Source: Cryptomeria japonica
Lineage: Eukaryota > Streptophyta > Pinopsida > Cupressales > Cupressaceae
NCBI RefSeq assembly: GCF_030272615.1
Contig: NC_081406.1
Span: 142,137,299 to 142,201,298 of the forward strand
Length of the DNA stretch: 64,000 bases
Direction of reading: 5' to 3'
A program made the translations under genes and the position numbers. The notes under the pieces were generated by a model that was not told where the DNA came from, did not search any database, and saw only the letters and a list, made by a program, of their open reading frames with translations. This document shows positions 57,030 through 64,000 of the stretch, in pieces. Numbering within the stretch: position 1 is the first letter of the stretch; each line of letters begins with the position of its first letter.

Positions 57030-57570
57030 ACAAGTAAAACATGAGAATGTAAGAGATTATAATCGTAGGATCAAGGAAATATTCATGAAATTGGAAAATA
57101 AACTAGTGGATAGATAAAAGAAAAGATGGTTCATTGAAGGACCGATTCCTTAACTCCAAAAGAAAATGAAATTTGTGCCTCCGTCCTTTTATGCCAAAGC
57201 CTATAATCGAGCTATGGACATAGATAGTCAATAAAAGACATCCTCTCGAGGGAAGCGAAAGACAGAAGAAGATGACAACATAAAAGACAATAGTGATAGT
57301 GAATCAAAGAATTTTCAAGTTGTATGAATAGATATGATGAGGATGATGAAGGAACTAAAAACTAAAAAACAAATTACTAAAAACAATAAAAAATCATGGT
57401 GTACCAAATACAAATTTGAAGGTCACATTAGAGTAAGTTGTCTAAAAAAGTTGTTTAGTGACATGTGCCAAGTTATGGGGCATTCAAGTAAAGAATGCCC
57501 ATACAACCTCAAGATCAAAGAAAGCTACCTATGCAAAGCCGATCTAATCCAAAACAATGGTGGCAAATGA
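57030..57570 (+). pseudogene. Gag-E: second double-zinc-knuckle gag fragment
   Basis: Homologous to gag-D: KKRWFIEGPIP near 57118, then SSRGKRKTEEDDN, then two zinc knuckles near 57397-57500. The first has Tyr in place of its second Cys (CTKYKFEGH), and in the second the first Cys is Ser (SDMCQVMGHSSKEC). Several stops are present. The 5' half of gag is missing. Same lineage as gag-D but a separate, more decayed copy. Confidence 0.68.
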
Positions 57571-58026
57571 AATTGCCAAAAAAAACGCTGACCAAGGATG
57601 GGCCAATAGAAGTGCCAACAAAGTGATTATTGCCTAGTCAAGGACAGAAACTACAGCCAAATCCAAGCATGATGGGTTCAAGATAAACAAGACCCCTGCA
57701 AAGACTTTCACATCCTTGAAGATCACGACACAAGCTAGCAAAAAACTTGAACTAGGGAATGGTAAAAACTCTACACCAATGTAGAATCAACACAAAAAAA
57801 CTTCACAATGCCACCAAACCAAAACGGGTTGAGCCAAAACCAGTCACAAACTGGTCAAAACACGCAGTTCTGGCAAATGTAAATCTCAAAATAACTATGA
57901 ATGAAGAAGCATGTGCCAAATGCAATGATGCATTCATTACCAATCAAACAAAACCAACCAGCTTGGACCTCAAAGACAGACACTTGTAAAAAGTCTCCAG
58001 CTAGGAAGGGGAAGCAGAATGGTCAA
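57571..58026. other. Degenerate region between gag-E and a minus-strand LTR
   Basis: Short plus-strand frames rich in Lys, Thr and Gln look like a decayed gag tail. The region adjoins a minus-strand primer-binding site, so a junction between two elements must lie here. It is not resolved. Confidence 0.35.
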
Positions 58027-58037
58027 CTCTGATACCA
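58027..58037 (-). other. Primer-binding site of a small minus-strand LTR element
   Basis: TGGTATCAGAG on the minus strand, directly adjacent to the LTR end. Confidence 0.75.
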
Positions 58038-59813
58038 TGTTGGTGTCACCCAAAAATATCAACCTACAAACAAAACAACCTTCACAACGCAAAGAGAAGC
58101 AACTTGAAAGATGCCATTTCACCAATGAGTGAACAATGAAATTGAGATGATACAAAATGTACAAACACCCCATATAAATAACAAGAGTATGATGAGGTAT
58201 GAGCTAACAACCAGCTAACTCCCGACTACAAAAATTAAATGCACAACACACAATATTAAATACTGACTAATATCTAATATAATAAGATATGGCCCCATTA
58301 TAAAGATAATCTAGAATGCCACCTATTGTGATGTCCCCTTCTTGTTGACATCAGATATTCAGTAAGATTAGCCTATCATGCCAACCCTCGTAGGGTAATG
58401 AGGATGGTTAGAGGGTTTCCTGAGGATTGTATCATCTCCAGTCTTAAGAATGCTTCAGTTTGGTCTTCGTTTGGCATCAATTGGACATCATTTTCTCTAC
58501 TTACTATTTATAGTAAGTCTTGGGGTGTTCGAGAAGGACCCTTTCTATTTTTAGCAGGAGTGTATGGTCACATGGGGAAAAGCAGGTTGGACTCCCATTT
58601 CAAACGGCACCCAAAAATATTAAGTATTTTGAGAGTTATTAAAGTTTATGTGGCCAAATTAATAATAAATCATTTAATAAAGTGAATATAAAGTTATAAC
58701 TTAACTTTATAACTTGAGGGTCTAGGCATCATGAGAAGGGGTCCGAATTTTTAATTAATTGTGAGCACATAACCCAAGGTCATTATTGCATTTAATGATG
58801 CCAACTTAATATTATAACATTTAATGTTATTAAAGTGCTTTATGGGAGAATATTGAACTTTTTGTGGAGAATATATAATGTCTCAAGAGAATTGAAGCTA
58901 TTATGATTATTATGCTGTGAAATTGTTGATTTCTTTGGAAGAGGAAGAAACCTAGGGTTTCAGACTTCCAAACCATTGGAGAATGTGCAAATCTTCAATG
59001 CGTTGCTGCTCTGAAGTAGTGAAATATCTACCGAATTGCAGCCTATAGGGAGAGCTTCACTCAGAAGTTTTCATTGAGCAAATTGGTGAAGAAATCATTG
59101 AATCTACATCTGCAAATCTGAGAGACTGAATTTGTGAAGGGATTTACCACGTGTAGCATCAATCCCAAACAGCCGTACATTTCCAGTTGTAGCCGTACCA
59201 TTTCAAGAGGTACAATTTCATGCTTGCAGCTGTCAAAAAATTCTAAGAAAATTAGAGAGGGATCGCAGGGGTGCAGGAAGACAATGCGCTGCAACCAGAG
59301 GGTACATAGACTTCAATCAGAGTGCTGGCAAATTTTCCAAGGCAGTCGTACACCTTCAGCAGCAGCTAAAAGACAAGGTTTTCATTGCCAAGCAATCCAA
59401 TTTGTTCGGGTATAGTGTATTATGGACAGCAATTGAATAATCGAAGGAATACATAGTGCATTTACAGTTATAAGTTAATTTGTTAGTTGCATGCCAAGTG
59501 TTTGTGGAAATGACAATTGGCTGTAGGTGCACATTTACATGTAAAATTTCTGATATATGCATTTGAAATGACCGAGAGAAGTTGCAATTGCCTCTTGTTC
59601 TTTGCTTAGACACTGTAGTGTTAGTTGCAAGCATTCAAATCATATTCCATGCCCATTTAAGCAAACAAATCGGACTGAAAACTAAGATCAGCGTACATAG
59701 AGGTTGCACGAGAATTGTTTGACAAAATTCCTAAGTGTCTAAAGCTGGAAATTTAAGTCAGAACCTGCAAGAGTTCTTACACCTATGTAAACTTAAGCCA
59801 TGTGAGAGGGACA
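58038..59813 (-). repeat. Small LTR (about 0.32 kb) split by solo LTR S2
   Basis: On the minus strand it starts TGTCCCTCTCACATGG at 59813 and ends GGTGACACCAACA at 58038, next to the primer-binding site. Its pieces are 59813-59787 and 58326-58038. A TATA-like TATTTATATGG lies near 58178. Length and form suit a Ty1/copia LTR; the internal region to the left is not recognisable. Confidence 0.6.
58327..59781 (+). mobile_element. S2, solo LTR of 1.46 kb
   Basis: Starts TGTGATGTCCCC and ends GTTCTTACA, flanked by CCTAT at 58322-58326 and 59782-59786. It includes a TTACTATTTATAGTAAGT palindrome near 58500 that also occurs in the Gypsy-A right LTR near 13205, so the families are related. No internal region. 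Confidence 0.8.
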
Positions 59814-60568
59814 AAACCACATTCACACCATCAATTTTGATTTTTGAAGTCTTGCCTTGTGTATGTCTATTTCAATTATCCTTGTCCTTTGTTTTATTTG
59901 TAAGCACAGATTCCTATTCTCTGCAGTTCACGCAGAGATCAGCACATGGGATTTTTTTGTGTTTACAGAAAATCCAGAAACACTTTGCATGAGGTGTTTA
60001 GAGCTTATTTCAGCATAAATCCTTTGCAAAGATACAAAATATATTGTATTGCATATTTCATTTCATGTATTATTCCAAACCTCCAGATAAAATCTTGTGA
60101 ATGCTATTCAGTGGGGTACATAATTTTATTTGTGTTTTACTTAAGGGACCTGCCTTTTCCAAAACATAAGGAAATAGGTGGTCTTCCCACAAAAATATTA
60201 GCATAAATTGCCCTTGTCCATTGGGTGAGTCATACAAATTTTCAAATAGAAAGAGTTCACATTTACAAACACTGACAAGTATATTCTCAAAACCAGCCAT
60301 AGAGAAATAATCAGCATTGATTGCCATTATTATATTGACTCAATAAAGCTTCTTTGTTACACAATTCTAATTACACTCAGAAAAATGAAAGAATCCTAAG
60401 CCATAGACTAAGTTGATTATCTTTCATAGGAAGAATTATTACCTTTTCCATTTACACATACTAAAACACAAAAATCCCTTTCATTTTTCCTTCTCAAATC
60501 ACAATCTGACTCATTGAAAATTCTTTGAAATACTTTAGTTCCATAATCTTAAATAAGGCTACTTGTAC
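59814..60568. other. Right edge of the giant host intron
   Basis: AT-rich DNA without a recognisable gene. It ends at the donor of the 60569-60754 exon (minus strand). Confidence 0.5.
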
Positions 60569-60754
60569 CTGATCATGGACTCTAAAATGGCATCCTGGAT
60601 CTACAATCAAAGCATCTCCATAGATATTGGAATTTGCATCATCACAACTAGAATTTGAATACCCATCAGGTACAAACACAACCAAGTTTGTTTTTTTGAA
60701 TGGCTTTAAAGTCCTACTGTTCATTGGAACAACAAGGACACCAGGAGGATACTC
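60569..60754 (-). CDS. Exon of the metallo-beta-lactamase-fold gene (EYPPGV ... VDPGC)
   Basis: A 186-bp minus-strand exon, exactly 62 codons, with acceptor TTCTATTGCAG before GAGTATCC and donor GATCAG before GTACAAG. It encodes EYPPGVLVVPMNSR, KKTNLVVFVPDGY and GDALIVDPGCHFRVHDQ. The VDPG segment is the strand that precedes the HxHxDH motif in metallo-beta-lactamase-fold proteins. Upstream it joins LHYQ of the 61228-61382 exon in phase 0, and downstream LAEIVASLP of the 27768-27843 exon. No damage is seen. The neighbouring intron is about 32.7 kb. Confidence 0.75.
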
Positions 60755-61227
60755 CTGCAATAGAATAAGCATATCGTCACAATGAGAACATTAGCTAAAA
60801 TTATAGTCCAGCAAATATTCCACCAAACCCTTGGATCTATTGCTCTTAACAATATAGTGAGTTGTGCACCTACAAAAAACTACACCCCACAATGAAATTA
60901 GCTTTTTAACTGCACACTTTTTAAAGAATAAATCCTATGAAGAAATGATAACCATGAAAAAAGAAAAAAGCCAACAATGTGAACCCTCAAATGCCAGTTA
61001 TGACAATTTTCCTAACCATTATAATTCATCAACATTCCCCAACTACCTATTGTTATTCAATACATGATAGTCACAAAAACATGTACATAAACTACTATGC
61101 ATTTTTTCTTGTCCATCCGTAAAAGCTAATGCTAAGGGCAAAAAATTTCAACATTACAAATCAGCAAAAGACTCTTTAATCACTGGAGCTTTAAAAGGAA
61201 GAGATATTCTTTAGATCTATATCCAAC
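60755..61227. other. Intron between two host exons
   Basis: A 473-bp AT-rich intron on the minus strand with donor GTTGGATA and acceptor TTGCAG. No internal features. Confidence 0.65.
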
Positions 61228-61382
61228 CTGGTAATGTAATTTAAAATTGAATTTCCATTGTAAAGGCTCGCCAAAATGGGAAGAGGATGCAATGCTTGCC
61301 AAAGGTCCTACACGGTCCTCTCTTGGATTAACGTCTACAAGCAACTTCCATGCTTCTGGGAAAGTCAACCACTTGGCTTCCT
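61228..61382 (-). CDS. Upstream exon of the metallo-beta-lactamase-fold gene
   Basis: A 155-bp minus-strand exon after acceptor TTTTATGTAG, ending TTACCAG before GTTGGATA. It encodes EAKWLTFPEAWKLLVDVNP, then REDRVGPLASIASS and FKLHYQ. A DRVGPL segment followed by HYQ and EYPPGV agrees with the order in the plant family named for the next exon. It is the N-terminal, NUDIX-like or substrate-recognition part, before the catalytic fold. The frame is open upstream of the acceptor as well, so the exon start is less certain than its end. Earlier exons are probably right of the window. Confidence 0.65.
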
Positions 61383-63277
61383 CTACATAAAATGAGTCAG
61401 AAATGTTGTGTTCAAATCGAATCAATAAATACATAAGGCAAACACGTCAGTATAAAATGTTGAACAGATACATCATTTACTAGAGAAAACAAATAGCTTA
61501 TTCTTTTCTTTCTTTTCACCTTGAAGTACAAATGTTGAAAAGACTTGACTCATGATTTCAATGAGTTCCACACATTGCAAAGTTTTAAAAGGTTAAAAAG
61601 GACAAACTAGATATTCCAATTTCCAAGTATACATTACATTATCCTCAAACTTTCCTCAAAACACTCTACAACCCTTAGCAAAGTATTGTCGCTTCAGTCC
61701 TCAAAATGATTTTTTCTTCCATTTGTACCAAACTTAACACTCTCTGATTAAGTGCTTAAGAGTAGTCAGGTTAATTGAGATTTGGGCATCCAAATGCAGT
61801 TCCTGCATTCTATATCATTTTATTCCGCAGAGATTTTCTTTGGTCATCCTTTAGCATATCATAACCTAATCATGAAAGTGTCCAGGAAGCACTTAGTGGA
61901 ATGCCTGCTTGATTAAGTTGCTGTACCATTTCATTGTCGGATACAAGCTCAGCTCCATTTCCTTCTTTGGTGCTCAAGTTGCCATAGACACTATCAACAG
62001 TGACAATTCAACTTGTCCAAGTTGAGTAGATGATGCATCTACCTTGACTTCTGAAACTGATCTATGGCATACATCAATATCAACAACATTTTTCTTTCAT
62101 AACAGCTGCACTGATCTCTAATATCTTGGTTCTGTTTTTCCTTTGAATGCTGCCTCAAAGGCTTATGTTCAATCACTGGCCTGTAATTCAAAGTTGCTGT
62201 ACATATATTATAATAAAATGCTCTCAAGCAGCAATAACATATTCGCCAATGTTAACGTATATCAGGTCTAAATGTATTCTTTAACGGTATTTAGCTATAT
62301 TCATCATTCATGTATCTTAAAGCAAAAATATAGACCTGTAATAAGCATAAAACAGAAGATTCAAGCAATCATTCTATTGATGTCAAGAGTTTAGGTTTAG
62401 AAATCATAACAGTTATCAATCACAAATTTCCATAGCCAAAAGGTCCATTTCCCTAATTCAGCAAAACTAAAAGTGCAACTTAGAACTTCATATACAACAC
62501 CTTAAAAGTTTTTACAACCATAAATACTATATTCAGGCAAACTGCATGAAGGTCAACCTTGCTTCATGGCACCACAAACATATGTTAAGTATATGTTGAT
62601 CATTATAGCATGTAGATTGAGCCTCAAATCTCACCTATAAGGTACATACTGATCACTAAGTACACATGCATTGGACACGGCTTTTTGATAAAATTCAAAT
62701 TCTATTAATAAAGGAAATAATAAAAAAGGACCTGAGCAATCCCTGCCCATGGACAGGTTGGGGATTACATAGTTATTTATCACAATAGATTATAACAATA
62801 GAAAATAGCAAATATATTGAGTCTCACAGCTACAAGGCACTCACTCCTATTTAATCCCTGCCTCATATTAATTGTCAACCAAGGCACCTTGATTATAATA
62901 CTACTAATGCCATTGAAACCCCTAGATTCAAATTTAGTAAGTCACAAACACAAAATAACATTGTGATTCATTATGTAGCATGCAAGCCAACAGCTCTCCC
63001 ACAAAGGACAAGTCGAGAGAGTTGAAAATTTCAGAGTGAAAAATACAACAGATAACAGAAACATGATAACATAAATATGGTCCAATGTGTTCTTAAACAG
63101 CAATAGGAATATGCAAAATTGCAATGTACAAGAGCAGAGATATGGCTAGACACAAAGTAAACACAAATACAAAATTTTAAAATGCAATTACAGATGAACT
63201 GATGATCTATAACTTCATCTTTTTTGTGGACAAGTAAAAGGCAATTGTTTTAAAGTGTAAAAAGTTACATAACAACC
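61383..63277. other. Host intron or 5' region without assigned gene
   Basis: AT-rich. A 46-codon open minus-strand segment at 62007-61870 (NEMVQQLNQAGIPLSASW, then a stop) looks gene-like but has no assignment. No N-terminal exons of the host gene were recognised here. Confidence 0.45.
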
Positions 63278-64000
63278 TGTCGTGACATTTTCACACATCA
63301 CCCCATTGCAAATGGGAACCCCTAGTTTTTGCTTTTTAGGGTTGTGTCTTGTTGGTTGAAAATTTTGTACACTTAGGGAGGCATGCTAAGTTGTACTTTC
63401 AGCCACAGCATGTGAGTTAAAAACTCTCCTTATTTTAAGGAAAGGATCTCCCTTTCCTACTATTACAAACAAAACACTAATCTAACTTAGTTGAGACAAC
63501 ATGCTTTTCTCTTTTTTCAGAAAAGATGATCAGAAAAGAAACTACAACTAAAGTAACAAAACAGAAATTTAAGAAATTTCAAGAACAACAAAGATGCTTT
63601 ATATGAAAGGAAGCAAAGTTTCCAAGAAAGCAAAAAGTCTTTTGTCACTTAACCCAGGACAAGAATGTAGAAGCAAAGCTCAAAGTCTTCACTTGTCTAT
63701 TATCCTATCTACCTTCCAGAATGATTAGTATGATAACAATGTACAACTTACAACTACTCAAATTCTGTTGATATGGTGCACCTCTAGACTACTATAAATA
63801 GGAACAACTACATGCACAAAGTCCTATAACTCCTCTCTATTATGAACACTTAGCTATGATAATTTAATCCTCAATAGTTACAACACAAAGTCTACAATAA
63901 ATTAGATCAAAGTTCTCTTCAACAACTTCACTAGAATCTCAAATACATACAAACAAGTATATCACTATCACATAAGAACACACTAGATATATGAACAAGG
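63278..64000 (+). mobile_element. G7: 5' start of another G-family element, running out of the window
   Basis: Starts TGTCGTGACATTTTCACAC, with stems GTGA-CATTT-TCAC and CCCATT-GCA-AATGGG, followed by GAACCCC as in G1-G3. The rest reads through AT-rich DNA to the window end. No gene is visible yet. Confidence 0.65.

Noticed and set aside
61870-62007. 46-codon minus-strand open segment as an N-terminal exon of the host hydrolase
   Set aside because: It ends in a stop codon and shows none of the family motifs, so it was not joined to the gene.

Overview
The window looks like nuclear DNA of a land plant with a very repeat-rich genome. A gymnosperm such as a conifer is my best guess. Almost every long open frame belongs to a transposable element. 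Three short minus-strand exons of a conserved plant metallo-beta-lactamase-fold gene lie at 61.4-61.2 kb, 60.75-60.57 kb and 27.84-27.77 kb. The last two join in frame across an intron of about 32.7 kb that is filled with nested elements. No exon of that gene was found left of 27.77 kb, so the left third of the window may be intron as well.

Layout. 1-14341: a plus-strand Ty3/gypsy chromovirus (Gypsy-A), with its left LTR cut by the window edge. It carries gag, protease, reverse transcriptase, RNase H, integrase and a C-terminal chromodomain, and is split at 4755-11933 by element G1. 14507-26980: a minus-strand relative (Gypsy-B). Its protease active-site codons are interrupted by a solo LTR (14990-24888), which is itself interrupted by element G2 (16039-24231). 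27.0-29.05 kb: intron and one host exon. 29.05-42.7 kb: part of an LTR, a Ty3/gypsy pol with an archaeal-type RNase H ahead of its reverse transcriptase (Gypsy-C), a fragment resembling the largest subunit of RNA polymerase IV/V, a broken hAT transposase gene and a double-zinc-knuckle gag. 42.7-56.7 kb: elements G3 (minus), G5 (plus, nested in G3), G4 and the end of G6. 57.0-59.8 kb: another gag fragment and a small minus-strand LTR with its primer-binding site, split by a solo LTR. 60.5-61.4 kb: host exons. 63278 to the end: the start of G7.

The most unusual content is the G family. Copies start TGTTGTG and end CAACA (G7 starts TGTCGTG; G6 shows only its end). Three have identical 5-bp target duplications (GGTTG, AATAT, CTATC) and a fourth has CGGAG/CGAAG. 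None shows a second LTR. They measure 3.1-9.6 kb and lack reverse transcriptase and integrase. Two carry a conserved unrecognised protein of about 1,070 residues, and a third carries a diverged version. Each 5' end can fold into two adjacent hairpins whose arms differ between copies but stay complementary. G1 and G2 also carry arrays of hairpins at about 166 and 175 bp spacing, again with compensating changes. A TATA-like box 800-870 bp before the 3' end fits giant solo LTRs with a gene inside U3, but other explanations remain open.

All transposon genes seen here are broken. Many in-frame stops are TAG or TGA where CAG or CGA is expected, as cytosine-methylation decay would produce. The nesting gives a relative order of insertions.
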